Positions 23,213-34,300 of a stretch of DNA of 64,000 nt are shown here, piece by piece. This stretch comes from Ampelocalamus luodianensis. Lineage: Eukaryota > Streptophyta > Magnoliopsida > Poales > Poaceae. Below the pieces are notes generated by a model. The model saw only the letters and a program-made list of their open reading frames with translations. It was not told the origin of the DNA and did not search any database. The stretch is taken from contig CM070620.1 of the NCBI GenBank assembly GCA_036346255.1, positions 33,787,609-33,851,608 on the forward strand, read 5' to 3'. Positions within the stretch are counted from its first letter, which is position 1; every line of letters starts with the position of its first letter. The translations under genes and the position numbers were made by a program.

Positions 23213-25079
23213 CTCTTACTATGTAACAAGTATGCCGATGATAATGCCGGAATTCAGAATAGTAAACTTGAGTCGATGGACAACACCAACCCTCTGATAT
23301 ATATTAATAACTCGTGTATAAAGTATATAAGCACTCAACTTTTACATTATTGAGAATTACAGATGGACAACACGTTCCCATTAAGTAATTGTGTTAATTG
23401 TGTCGATTAGCATTATATACTTCTCTGTCTTCCTCCTGGAGACTAAATATAAACATAATCACCTCTAGATGCTTGCAGACTTGCAGTTGCTGGCTTGCAG
23501 CTTCGTGTAAATTGTCTTCTTCTTTCCAGGCAAATGGGCCTTTTCCTTTGGAACAGCCCAGGGTCTGTTGGATCAAGCTTAGCCCGATCCAACTCCAACG
23601 TTCAAACCTGTCTTGCGGCATGGAGCGAAATCCTGCTGCACCGAAAAGGTTAAAAGGACGGGCAATGTGGCAAAGTCTGTGATGTTGTATTGGCAGGGTG
23701 AAGAGTTCGTTTGCATGCGCAAGATGCAATTCATTTGAAGGAACCTAAGCTGTTCGTCCGGATAAATAACCCCAAGCTAGCCAAGACTCCCGTGATGCAT
23801 CCTTGTGAGAGCATATTCTTCTCTCCTTTTTCTATAACACACAGAGTATATTCCACAGCACGAGACAGAGTCGCATTTTTTGCTTTGTTTTCTTTATACA
23901 CCTCACATCACAAGCAGAAATCAAAAGCTGCTAGAAAAAAATCGCGCGCGAGAGAAATTCCAGGCGATAAGCAATGGTTGCCGTCGACAGCGTCTGCCCT
24001 ATCACAGTCACTTACTTTCCTATCGAAGTGCTACTGGAGTCTTGCTGCAGATCTGCAGTGAAGACTGAAGAACGATCCAAATATATAGTTCTATAGAAAA
24101 AGAACAGCCGATCAAAAGACTGGCTTACTGGTTTGTCAGTTGCTAGAGGTTAGACTTCTGAGCTGCACATGTTCTGTTGCTAGAGGCGTTTCTGTTTTGT
24201 GAACTTCCTCCGCCGGGAGGGCCAATATGGCATACGTGTGATCATAAGTTTGTTGATACCTGAAGTTCTAGAGATATCTTAGCATGATTCTTGTTTATAT
24301 AGTTCTTTCAGAATGATTCTTCTCCTTCTCCATATGTAGTTAGGAGTATTGTGCAAATTCTGTATGACGTGTTTGGATGCGGGAAATAATATAACTTCTC
24401 CTAAAGGAATCAAAAGTTAGAATCAATTTAAAATGGAGTCTTAGATGTGAAAGTTAGAATCTGCTTTGGTCTTTGGCCACCCCTTCACTCCCACTTGGAG
24501 TGCAATCAGTTGCTGACTTGTTGGAAGTGTTAGTAGTAGCATTATTATTCCATTCTCCTCATTAGTCACCAGCTTTGTTTCTACCATGAGCCACATCGAT
24601 CACCTTCATTCTTTGAATTGGGTAAGTAATATGCCGTGTTTTCAGCTGTCATCTTAGAATTCTAATTCGCCTCTCTCCTTCCTCAGTACTCCCATGTTCG
24701 GTTCCGTACCCAACGAACCTTACTAAATTTTGGTATAATCAAAATCGTAGCGTGACCGAAATATTTTGTAGCAAACTAAACAATGACTAAAACTGGAGCA
24801 AGCCAAATTTAGCTAGCCCATGCTTGCTCTCATGGCATAGAGAGAGAAAAGTTACAAAAATTTTGGTCACCAATTTTGCCATCCATGTTTTGCCCCTAAA
24901 ATCTTGTCAAACCTTACCAAATCTATGGAGCATGTAACGACTCCATTTTTGGGATCGTCAAACTTTTCACAACGGTTCAGGATGTGCAGTTGTAAAGTAA
25001 GAAGCATCACAAGCAAAATTTCGATTACAATAACAGCCAAACCTTTATTACACAAGGATAAAACTTAACAGCCAGTTTT

Positions 25080-25441
25080 GGTGGATGGTTGTGTCACTAA
25101 GCGAGAAGGCCGCGGGTAAGAAGGGCCAAAACTCTCTACTTATCCTCACCATGTGGCAAGTCTGGAAAGAAAGAAATAAAAGGATTTTTCAGCAGCAGCG
25201 AAACGACGTCGTCGGAACTGTTGCAATCATCAAGGAAGAGGCTAGGGCATGGATAATAAGTGGGGCAAAGAATTTGGTGGCTTACTTACCGGCGGCAGAC
25301 TTAGCTATTTCGTAACGATCAGCGTTTTGATTTTCTAGGTTTTTTCTTTTTTTTTCTCTTCCTTTTTTCACGTCTTTTTGTAGCCTCTGTTTTCCCCTAC
25401 TTTAATGCAATGATGGCAATGCTCTTGCCACTCCCCTAAAA
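25080..25441 (+). mobile_element. 5'-truncated L1-type LINE
   Basis: The insert carries the C-terminal end of a LINE ORF2, a 3' UTR and a terminal A-run (25438-25445). It is flanked by a 20-bp target duplication, AAAACTTAACAGCCAGTTTT (25060-25079) and AAAACTTAACAACCAGTTTT (25442-25461), with one mismatch. The long variable duplication, A-tail and 5' truncation are the standard marks of target-primed reverse transcription. The host is the LTR fragment that begins at 24933. Confidence 0.9.
25085..25315 (+). pseudogene. C-terminal fragment of LINE ORF2 (reverse transcriptase zinc-binding tail)
   Basis: The frame contains ILTMWQVWKERNKRIFQQQR followed by about 40 residues and a stop at 25313. 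W-x-[IV]-WKERN-x-RIF is a hallmark of the region after the zf-RVT domain in plant L1-type elements. The endonuclease and polymerase parts are absent because the copy is truncated, so it is inert. The ATG at 25085 is internal, not a true start. Confidence 0.8.
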
Positions 25442-26283
25442 AAAACTTAACAACCAGTTTTAACACTGACACGGGCATCCAAACCCAAAGTTAATATATT
25501 ACTTAACAAAAGAACTTCCAAACCATAGGTACGCTTGAGCGCGATCGAGACCTAATAATAGTAATCATTGTCATCTGTGGATCCACCAAAACCTTCCTCA
25601 CTGAGATCCTCAGGGTTTTCCCCAGTTTTCTCTGTAGTTGATATTGCAAGAATGAGTACACAACCGTACTCAGCAAGCCATATGAAAAAAACTAATTAAC
25701 TACATGCTAGGGGTTCAATGGATTATTTAGAGTTTACCATATCAGGCATATGTGGATGCATTTTCAGTTTAAAGCAATTTATCTTTAAACAGTAAAACAA
25801 TAATAAATATAACATCGAGTGTTTACTCAATAATTGCAATTATCAACTTAACATCTCAAAAATCTCTACTTATGTCTCATGTATTGGAATCACCCATGAA
25901 CACAACTTCATTAACCGGAAGCATAGTGTATCCGAATACCATTGATAATACTCTATGGAGTTGCCCAACTTACCCACAAGATACCTCAAACTCATACTGT
26001 CATGCAATATACACGCAACCTAATAACGTGCGACTGAGTCGAGGTAACATGACATTTTTCACTGCTCGACCTTTCTAGCCTCTACCCAGTAGGTCCTTGG
26101 ACAATACGGCCATCGGGAAATCACCGGCCAATGGTGAAGTACACGGTCCGACGATTGTTTCCTCTGGTGTGTACTTCAGCAAGTGTCCTAACTGGACCAC
26201 TCCTGACTCACCCCCACGCCGCGACTACTCTATCACACAAGGGCAAGTGCCATCCTGTAGATATTCAATCAAAAAAGCAGTGT

Positions 26284-26362
26284 ACTTGCCATTGCTAGTT
26301 TGCATATTGGTCTGCAGCGTCACGTCCTGATGGTCTCGGGCGAGTATAGACTGTGCCCCACA
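26284..26362 (-). repeat. Remnant of the 3' LTR of the Reina-type element
   Basis: ACTTGCCATTGCTAGTTTGC to GTGCCCCACA matches 30654-30730 with small differences. On minus the LTR starts TGTGGGGCACAG. The remaining 340 bp are missing where the LTR fragment 24933-26283 abuts, so a deletion or rearrangement removed the element's end together with any target duplication. Confidence 0.7.
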
Positions 26363-26402
26363 TGACATCTCTGCCCACCTCGGCAAACATCCCGTCCTCG
26401 AG

Positions 26403-27048
26403 CTAGAATAGGGGATACTTTTGACGAAACTCTGCTACCGGAACACATGTGGCTTCAGATTTCGATAATCCTTCCCAGTGTACCAAAATTTGAGTAATAC
26501 CACGGCACAAACGAGCTCGTACCACCCGTAGAGGAGTTGGAATCACGCGACCTTGTTGTAAGTCTGGTAGCGGCGGTAGTACTAATGGCGGTTCGCCATG
26601 ATAAAACTTCAACAAACTCACATGAAAGACATCATGGATACGTGCCCATGGTGGTAATTGTAAACGATATGCTACCTCACCAATTTTCGCCAAAACTTGA
26701 TATGGTCCATAGTAGCGAGAGGCGAGCTTACGATTGACATTATGGGCTAATGACAGAGCTTGCCGGTGATGAAGCCTAAGCCATACCCACTGCCCAACTG
26801 AGATGTTTACTGTCATAATGAAGCTTATGGTGCTGTTGGGCCAACAAAAGGCAATCTCGCACATCTGTCAAAAGTTCATCTCGTTCCTGAAGGAGTTGTT
26901 CGACTGCTGGCATCTGAGTATCTAGTGTAGTGAATGGTCGAAGAGAAGGAGGGTCCCTGCCATAGACCACCTTGAAAGGCGTCTCCCGAAGAGAAGTTTG
27001 AAAAGAAGTATCATAGCAGTACTCGTCCCATGGAAGCCAGCGAATCCA
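26403..27048 (-). pseudogene. Integrase C-terminus with GPY/F module and chromodomain (Reina-type)
   Basis: After the integrase core come VYGRDPPSL (near 26950) and the GPY/F module RYYGPYQVLAKIGEVAYRLQ with DVFHVSLLK, which helps multimerisation and DNA binding. Then follows a chromodomain-like segment ILVHWEGLSKSEAT ending at KYPLF. The usual tryptophan after EAT is replaced by cysteine (EATCVPV). The frame ends at TAG (26403-26405), exactly where relatives have CAG followed by LED; the sequence beyond still reads LEDGMFAEVGRDV. Chromodomains direct integration to particular chromatin. A frameshift separates 26776-26970 from 26403-26864. Confidence 0.8.
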
Positions 27049-27747
27049 CTACCGAGGCTGGTCACTAGTAATGCATCGAAGATACATTGCAATAATTTTG
27101 TTGGTCACCTCAGTTTGACCATCGGACTGAGGATGAAAGGCTGAACTGAGGTTGAGTTTGGTACCGGACAGACGAAAAAGTTCATACCAAAAGTTACTCG
27201 TGAAAACAGGATCTCGATCGCTCACAATAGAACAGGGAATCCCATGTAAACGTACTATCTCATCAAAGAACACACGAGCCACGGATGGTGCCGTATACGG
27301 ATGAGCGAGAGGTATAAAATGTGCATACTTGGAAAAGCAATCCACAACCGTTAAAATGACCGACTTCCCATGAACACGTGGTAATCCTTCCACAAAATCC
27401 ATGCCAATATCCTCCCAAACACGTGAAGGAACTGGCAAAGGCTGAAGCAAACCGACGGGGTGCATATTTTCAGACTTATTGCATTGACATATTGCACATG
27501 CGAGAACAGATTCCTGGACCAACTTGCGATCATTGGGGACATGGTAATCAACACGGAGGCAGTGTAAAGTCTTTTGAACTCCCTCGTGACCTGTCAAATG
27601 AGATGAACATAGAATTGTTGGTAGCACTGGTGAGGAGGTTGGAACATGCACACACTAGTTGTGAAGGACCAACCCATCAACCACTGTCCAAGGCACCTCA
27701 AGACTGCCTGTGATAATATGTTCCTTGAGTGTAGCCAACTTAGAGTT
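27049..27747 (-). pseudogene. Integrase core of the Reina-type element
   Basis: A 200-codon open stretch (27049-27651) shows the zinc-binding part (HLTGHEG ... CAICQCNK) and the catalytic triad: the aspartate in GMDFVEGLPR, the aspartate in IVSDRDPVF, and the glutamate in HPQSDGQTEVTN. All three catalytic residues are kept. Integrase inserts the cDNA into the host chromosome. The frame breaks on both sides (27049 and about 27650), so no complete polyprotein could be made. The sequence around the second aspartate reads DRDPVF, as in Reina and CRM relatives. Confidence 0.85.
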
Positions 27748-28347
27748 CTAGGCAGTCTCTTGACGAAGATCATTGAAGATTTCGAATTGTGGCATGGACA
27801 AGGTGAAGATGGCACTGTCCTCTTGAGCACGTCGTGAGAGGGCATCAGCGACTATGTTAGAACAGCTCAACTTAAATTCCACATGAAAATCATAACCAAA
27901 TAACTTGCTCACCCAACGATGTTGAGGGATCGTCGAAAGGTGTTGATCTAACATAAATTTGAGGCTATAGTGATTTGTGCGGACAAAAAACCGACGTCCC
28001 CAAAGATACGGTCGCCAATGGCGGACAGCCTGAACCAAGCCAATCAACTCGCGTTCATATGCCGCTAGACCCACGTGTCGGGACACCAAGGTGCAACTGA
28101 AGAAAGCAAGTGGCCCATTGTCTTGATGGAGAACGGCGCCAATACCTGAACTAGAAGCGTCACATTTGATAATGAAATCAGCCCCAAAATCGGCGGTTGA
28201 AGGATGGTGCGAGGACAAGGCTTCTTGCAATTTGAGAAAGCACCGTGGCATCATCATTCCATAAAACGCTACCTTCTTGAGAAGTCGAGTAAGGGGTTTG
28301 GCAATGACCCGAAAATTCTTAATAAATTTATGGTAATAACCTACCAA
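27748..28347 (-). pseudogene. RNase H and connection domain of the Reina-type element
   Basis: The open stretch of 199 codons starts in the thumb (VGYYHKFIKNFRVIAKPLTR). It continues with the RNase H core: KCDASSSGIGAVLHQ, AAYERELIGLVQAVRHW, then RTNHYSLKFMLDQ and NIVADALSRR. The third motif normally reads RTDHxSLK, so the aspartate of that motif is asparagine here, which should abolish or weaken RNase H activity. The change is compatible with G-to-A. The domain is otherwise well preserved in order and spacing. Confidence 0.85.
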
Positions 28348-28368
28348 TACGAGAAGGCCACGAAGTGC

Positions 28369-29130
28369 TCAAACAGAACGAGGTGTAGGCCAAGAGCGGA
28401 CTGCCTGAACTTTGGATTCATCCATTGCAACCCCATCTGTTGAGATTACATGCCCCAAATAAGCCATCGTCTTCTCCCCGAAAAAACATTTGGGCCGTTT
28501 AAGGAACAACTGATGCAGTCTGAGGAGACAAAGAATCGCACTAACATGGTGTAGATGCCCAGCCCAAGTCTGACTATAAATCAAAATATCATAAAAAAAA
28601 ACCAACACAAAGCGATGTAAGTAAGGTCGGAGAATACTGTTCATTAACGCCTGAAATGTTGCCGGCACATTTTTCAACCCAAATGGCATGACGAAACTCA
28701 AATAAGCCTTCATGTGTGTGAGCATTTGTTTTGGTGATGTCGGCGGGGTGCATGTGTACTTGATGATAACTTTGGAGATCAAGCTTAGAAAACATTTTGC
28801 ACCCGAAGTTCATCAATAAGCTCATCTACCACGAGAATTGGAAACTTATCCTGATCTTCTTTTCATTGAGGCGTGATAGTCGATGCAAAACGCCAAGAGC
28901 CTCATGCTTCTTAACGAGGAGCACTAGTGAGGAGAAAGGCGAGGTACTAGGCGTATAATACAGCGTAACATCACCTCACATTGGCGTTCCAATTCGTCCT
29001 TGAGAAGTTGAGGGTAGCGGTATGGGCGCTTGACACGGGAGGAGTCCGGTACTAGATGAATATGATGGTCACGGGATCTTGCGGGGAGTAACGTTGTCGG
29101 TTCCACAAGCGGCATAGCAAATTCGGATAG
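28369..29130 (-). pseudogene. Reverse transcriptase of the Reina-type element
   Basis: The N-terminal part (around 28924-29100) contains RPYRYPQLLKDELERQC and, nearer 28940, the start of the fingers region. The palm (28369-28782) contains FVMPFGLKNVPATFQALMN and FVLVFFYDILIYSQTW. In relatives the catalytic box reads FxDDILIYS; here the first aspartate is tyrosine, so polymerase activity is lost. YLGHVISTDGVAMDESKV follows, as in Ty3/gypsy enzymes. Frameshifts separate the two parts near 28780-28920. Confidence 0.85.
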
Positions 29131-29450
29131 TAGCATGTCCATGAGCTCGGCTCGTCTATTTGGTACGCGAGTAGGTTCGGATGGTGCGCCAAGGCCACAC
29201 CATTGCACTTTTTGATCATTGTGCGGAAGGACATCGTCAATGCCTCAAAGTCCCACAAGATTGGTCCCAACGTGCACGACCATTGGATCCCCAACACAAT
29301 ATCAAACCCATCCAATAGAAGAGAATAACAATCAGCGGAATTCTTGGATGCAATGTTCGGTGTCATGACCAGACAGACCCGCCGCTTGGACGCGATCACC
29401 GTTAGCAACCAACATGTGCATGCCATGGCGCGGTTGGACACCAACACCAA
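29131..29450 (-). pseudogene. Aspartic protease (C-terminal part) and linker of the Reina-type element
   Basis: DGFDIVLGIQWSCTLGPILW (about 29255-29315) is the conserved end of the retropepsin domain, followed by DFEALTMSF, which leads into the reverse transcriptase. The catalytic D-S/T-G box should lie further right (about 29450-29600), but I cannot read it in one frame. The protease would cleave the gag-pol polyprotein. The sequence is interrupted by frameshifts. Confidence 0.7.
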
Positions 29451-29639
29451 TCACGATGGGCTACCTCGGGGTGATGAAATTGTGAGTAGACCCGAGTCAA
29501 GGCGCCAAAGCGATGTCGTGCCCACTTGTCACCCGAGCTGCATGGTAGGGGTCGCGTGTGGTTTAATGCCGATCAAGGCATATGGTGAGATACTGGTTCT
29601 TCGGATCTTCTTGATATCTTGGCCCGTATCACCGTCGAG

Positions 29640-30297
29640 CTGCCACTAGGAGATAGTAAGAGGAAAAGTCGTTTGCGGCGTGATTAGGAGTAAATTTCTC
29701 TTCACAATTGTAGCATAACCCTCTTGTTCGGCGCTACTCCATCTCCTCGATGTGAGATAACGGCGGCGCATGGTGCGTGGGGCTACTCGACTCGATGTTG
29801 GCATAATGGGTAGGGCGGGTTGGGCTGTATTTGTCGTGGTGAATGCTTTCATCTCTAAAGTTACACCGTTTGGTTCGCCTTCATCTCTCTCAAGCCGAAA
29901 TACCATTGTTGCGCAGCGCCGATGAGGTGGTATAAGGCAAGCGGACCTTCTCGTTTTACGGGGTCCTCGGCGCGAAAAATTGCTCACATCATTGTAGCCG
30001 TCCGAGTGGGTCTTCCGTCGCCGTGCCGGAAACTCCGGTAGATGAAAGCGGGGTGGTGCAGTCCGACCAATCTGCGAACCTCCATTAGCATGGCGGGAGC
30101 TCCGAGACTAAACTCACCGAGGTCGAAGCAAACCATCTCCACGGTTCTCGAATAGCGAGTCGGTCGCCGATCTCGTTAAGCGATTGTCTTCTTAGATCAA
30201 AATGCTCCTTCATCGATTCCATTGAGTTATTACGGTTCTTTGTCAAGGTTGCAATCTGCTCGTGTATGGCCTCCATCGCGGCTTGATCATTGGCCAT
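29640..30297 (-). pseudogene. Gag of the Reina-type element, fragmented
   Basis: The start is probably the ATG at 30297, just after the primer-binding site: MANDQAAMEAIHEQIATLTK, a typical helical gag N-terminus. A zinc knuckle lies at about 29671-29720, where one frame reads CYNCEEKFTPNH; the last cysteine of the CCHC pattern is not seen. The central capsid part (29730-30085) is broken by frameshifts and appears shortened, since gag of this clade is usually near 400 residues. Gag forms the particle that holds the RNA. Confidence 0.75.
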
Positions 30298-30300
30298 AAG

Positions 30301-30312
30301 CTCGATACCAAG
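30301..30312 (-). other. Primer-binding site (initiator tRNA-Met type)
   Basis: The minus strand reads CTTGGTATCGAG between the LTR end and the gag start. TTGGTATC is the stretch that pairs with the 3' end of initiator tRNA-Met in many plant gypsy elements. Its position, one base from the LTR, supports the LTR boundary at 30314. Confidence 0.75.
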
Positions 30313-30313
30313 T

Positions 30314-30730
30314 TGTCACCGCTGTACGGATCTCGCGCATACGAGTGGGAAGCGCCGGCTTTGGCCCCCGACGCTGCTTCCCGGTATTTGTAGCGACAAG
30401 CATAGATGGGAACGATGCAATACGAGATCTGACAATGCAAGATAGATAGAAACTAGAAGGTAGGGAGCAAAAGATGTGGATATTGGTTTCGGTTACTTTC
30501 GAGAGCACATATGCCTTTTCTTAAATATACTTGGTGCTTACAATAGATTCATATACAACTCGATTATGCGAATCAAACACTACTAGCTTATCGTATCCTA
30601 AATGACTCAAACACCAATTCTTCCCTAAGCGAAAATAGAAACTAATAAGCCGAACTTGCCATTGCTAGTTTGCTGTGGTCTGCTGCGTCACGTCTGATGG
30701 TCTCCGTGTGAGTATAGATTGTGCCCCACA
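30314..30730 (-). repeat. 5' LTR of the Reina-type element
   Basis: On the plus strand it runs from TGTCACCGCTG to TGCCCCACA. The boundary at 30314 is set by the primer site, and that at 30730 by the match to the 3' LTR remnant. The length of 417 bp suits the Reina clade. Confidence 0.75.
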
Positions 30731-31304
30731 TGTGATACTAAACCAAGTTGGAATGACCACACATGTGGTTGAGTGATTTACGTATGCATTACTTGGCACA
30801 AGGTTCTTATCCTTACTGTCTTGGTCACCTGTTGGAGATGAGTACAAGCTACTCTTCTTGAATCTCCGCTAACTGTTCATCCGAAATAGAACACGATGTA
30901 GACAAAGAAACAATAGATTAACGGAAGAATCTATCGACTTGGTTAGTCACTAAACCAATAGAATTAGACTTGTTTACCCTGGCCAAAACATCAATCTCAT
31001 GTATTTTCATCTTGGAATAAAGATCATTCAAAGTGAGTGTTTCCATATTAATAGAATGATTAATGGTAGTGACTAACACATTCCAGACAGACATATCCAA
31101 AGCATTTAAAATTTGACAAGGATTGTCATAATCAGAGTATGTGACATCAACATATTACAAATCACTAACAATTTTATTTAGGCTGGCAAAAAGTGCATCT
31201 ACTGATTCTCCTGGTTTCATCTCAAATTTTAAATACTCCTTTTTAAATTGGTTATGACAAACACCTTTAACTGACTTAGAACCTTCATGATAATCAGTTA
31301 TAGT
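30731..31304 (-). pseudogene. Copia gag, downstream half (split by the Tekay-type insertion)
   Basis: Open pieces at 31155-31304, 30918-31100 and 30731-30847 form the continuation of the gag whose start is at 51406. GVCHNQFKKEYLKFEMKPGE and SVDALFASLNKIV match the UBN2-type copia gag pattern (a region before the zinc knuckle), and TLTLNDLYSKMKIHEID follows as in relatives. A stop at about 31155 separates the first two pieces. The Tekay-type element entered at 31304, with ATAGT on both sides. The left end abuts the Reina-type LTR, and no pol of this copia element is visible in the window. Confidence 0.7.
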
Positions 31305-34300
31305 TGTGGGGACCCCGGTAATTATCTCCATAAGACCGAGATTAAACGAGGTCTTAGGGACATAATCATGGGTCTCGGTAAATGAATTCAATTTAACTCT
31401 ATCCAAGTGAGAGCAACGAATACTAGAGCCTCAACGATCATGCGCGCTGCTCCTTTGCGGCGCTACATGATTGTTGATTCTCTTCGATCCAAGCACTACA
31501 CTTAGTGAGTTAAATGGGAATGCATCAACAACGAGTATGACTTATATTGGCTCCCAAGATCAACGACCAATATACTCATACCCTCATCCAACGTTGATTA
31601 CATCCATACAACGCATACAACGAGAGATTAAAAGACATCTTGCATAATAGTTAAGGTCTGACTTTATTACAAGCGGCCGACCGCCAAATTCAAGTAAAGT
31701 ATCAAGTAGCAGTGAGTAAATAGATAAAGCAAAAGACCAGTAGTGGTATGCCCATCACCCATCGGCAACCGACTGGGAGTTAAATGGTAGCACACTACTC
31801 ATTAGTGTCACCCAAGTCAACACTAACGAGATCGTCATACTCATAATCTTCCTCACCTGAAAAGGCCAGCAAACATCTGGCTGAGTACAAGTGTACTCGC
31901 AAGTCTTACACAAATAAAAATAGTTATGCATAAGGGTTATTCAAAGGATGGCTCATATTGGTTTAGTTTTGCGAAAGAGAAGCAACAATTAACATCCTAC
32001 ACATACTAGTTTTTCATGTGCCCATTTAAAATCAGATTTGAAGTAGAAGTAAAACATGAAGTAAAGCATTTCAGTAATAAACAATTGAATCATACAAAGA
32101 CCAAAGTGGCAGCCCACTTTGATATACTAAACACATGAACATCCCGTTCATGACGAATACCAAGTTCAACCACAATTTTAATTAAAAGTCTAACAATAGT
32201 AACTCCGAACTCAAGCGGTTGTCCATAACAGTGGACACGGCTATTCGAATAGATTTATACCTGCGGGGGTGTACTACTTTACCCACACGACTTGATTAGC
32301 CCGTAAGCCTCCGGAGGCCTCTCGAAATAGCACACTTCCTATGGTATGCCGTGGGTAAATCAAGATATAGTCATTTTCAACAAGAAAGCCCTATTGGGCT
32401 AAGTCCCCTTGTGAGATGGTTCCTTGCCTAGTACAAGCGTCGATAGCACTTGCTAGGGGCTCACAAGTTATATTGGAAATCTGATGCAATCAAAACCAAA
32501 AGAATTGGTGCTCCCTTGCACACACTATAAAGGATTACATCGGCTCCTCAAAGAACATAGGATTTCACGGTCGCTATGCCCTTACACCACCAAGGACTTA
32601 ACACAATAAAACCCTCCCCTACTTAACCATACGGCTCCCAACCGCGTGTGGCGGACGAGTGTACTTGAATTAACGACGTTACAAAGTTCGGTCCTCAATT
32701 GTCGGACAAGTCCTTCCACTTACCCAATGCTCGTGCACAAAGCACCATCACTAACCAACACTTGTCGGACCAAATTTCATTTAAAAATGACAAAGTTTAA
32801 CTCATAGAATAGCTACAAAGATCTGAAGTAAAACATATGGTAAGAGTTGTGTGTATCCCAAAACCGCCGGGTTGTTCCGACGATCGAACTCTTCAGATCT
32901 AGACTTGCATGGCTAAGCAATTCTACAACCCATAATTCACACATCCTATCTTAAGCATATAGGAGTTGGCATAATTCAAGATTAACCTCAAGCATAGGAC
33001 ATAACTAAACTACACATCACAAAAATATTGACATAATCAAAATAGCATGCAAGCAATTATCATTGCACTAACTTAACCAAAACTGGGATCAAATATGATG
33101 CAAAAGAAAGTTCAAATGATGCTTGCCTTGCTGGTACAGTAGCTGCTCGCTCTCGGTAGCGTAAGTGTCGATATCAATATGCTCGGGATCTATATAATTA
33201 TAACATCCAATAAATACAGAAAACAACTCAAAACGAAATGCTCAAAAATGCATGATTTTCTACAGTAGTTAGATCATGATTTTAAATGATTTTTGGTGAA
33301 AGAATTATTTCACTTTGATTTAGCATGTGAAAGTTATAATGGTTTGAATTTCAGATTTCAATAAGTCGTCATTATATAATTTAATTATGAAGTGAAATTT
33401 TGTAGAATAGTGGTGGGGTAAAGGATTACATAGGTAAATAGGTAATATTAATACAAGTTCATAATAGTTGAGTTTGTCCCATTTGGAGTTCTTATGATTT
33501 AGTTATTGATTTTCAAAGTTATCAGCCTTTTATAGTATAAAAATAATGGAGTTAAGGAGTATATTCTCTCAAAATAGTTTCTATGACAGAGGTAACATGG
33601 AGACCATTTTCAGAATTAAGTTCACTGAAAATGAAAATTATCAAAAGTGGTCTCACTGTTTTTGGAGGTTCCAATAATTACTTATGCATTTTTAAAGATT
33701 TCAGTCCATTTTCCTATTGTAGAGATAATGATTTTAATGAATAAATTTCCAATTAAGCCCTCTGCTACAGAGACACGTATGAAACTAATTTTGATAGGAA
33801 GTCCATTAAGAATGTAAATTTCCAGAAGTGGTTTCAGTCAATTTGAAGTTGAAATGATTTAGTTATACATTTTAGAAGTTATACATATTTTTCAGTGTGG
33901 AAGAAAAGGGTTTTCGGATTTTACAAACATTAGCTACTTTTCTCACCGAGTGCAGCGCTAGCCGCGATCATCGACCAGCGGGCCGCTTCACGCCGCTCAT
34001 TTGCGGCGCGCGCGCGTGTGCGTCCTAGGGCTACGATTGCGAGCCGTTGGATCAAGATCCAACGGTCCACATTCGAGGTGCATTAGGATGGTCCGAATGT
34101 CTCACAAATCCAGACCGTTCCTTTCGCATCTGACGGTCTAGATTAACTCCAGTGCACTTAGCTCCTGAGCACGTGTTTAGAGACTTGGGTCCACACGTCG
34201 GTGGGATTAACCAATCGCCGACATCAATTAAATGCTAATGATTACGATTAACGCTAATGACATGCTACGATAGCGGTGGCGTCGACAACGGGATTTCGTC

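Larger units (their letters stand above)
21012..24932. other. Least repetitive stretch, no recognisable gene
   Basis: I see no protein family here. A half Stowaway-like end (CTCCCTCCGTTTCATT, 21240-21255) lacks its partner. 23815-24100 looks promoter- or leader-like: a TATA-like run (TTTCTATAACAC, about 23828), pyrimidine-rich DNA, then an ATG at 23974 in good context (AGCAATGG) that opens only 40 codons before a stop at 24094. Splicing could extend it, but I cannot show this. 24363-24480 and 24690-24830 have the flavour of degenerate MITEs. Confidence 0.35.
24933..26283 (+). mobile_element. LTR fragment of another gypsy-like family
   Basis: TGTAACGACTCCATTTTTGG at 24933 is a common gypsy LTR start. 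The following sequence, minus the LINE at 25080-25441, has long-LTR character without genes (GAGTACACAACCGTACTCAG near 25654). It stops abruptly at 26283, where sequence shared with the next element's LTR begins, so the right end is missing. Confidence 0.45.
26284..30730 (-). mobile_element. Reina-type Ty3/gypsy chromovirus, inactivated, 3' LTR truncated
   Basis: On the minus strand the order is LTR (30730-30314), primer-binding site, gag, protease, reverse transcriptase, RNase H, integrase, chromodomain and an LTR remnant (26362-26284). A short LTR (417 bp), an initiator tRNA-Met primer site and a chromodomain of the HWEGL type followed by an acidic LED tail fit the Reina clade. Every enzyme carries inactivating changes. 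The 3' LTR keeps only about 79 bp. The right flank is copia gag sequence, so the element sits in or against another element. Confidence 0.85.

Noticed and set aside
23394..23729. 111-codon minus-strand ORF in the low-repeat stretch
   Set aside because: No motif, no good start context, and an overlapping ORF of similar length on plus; likely chance.
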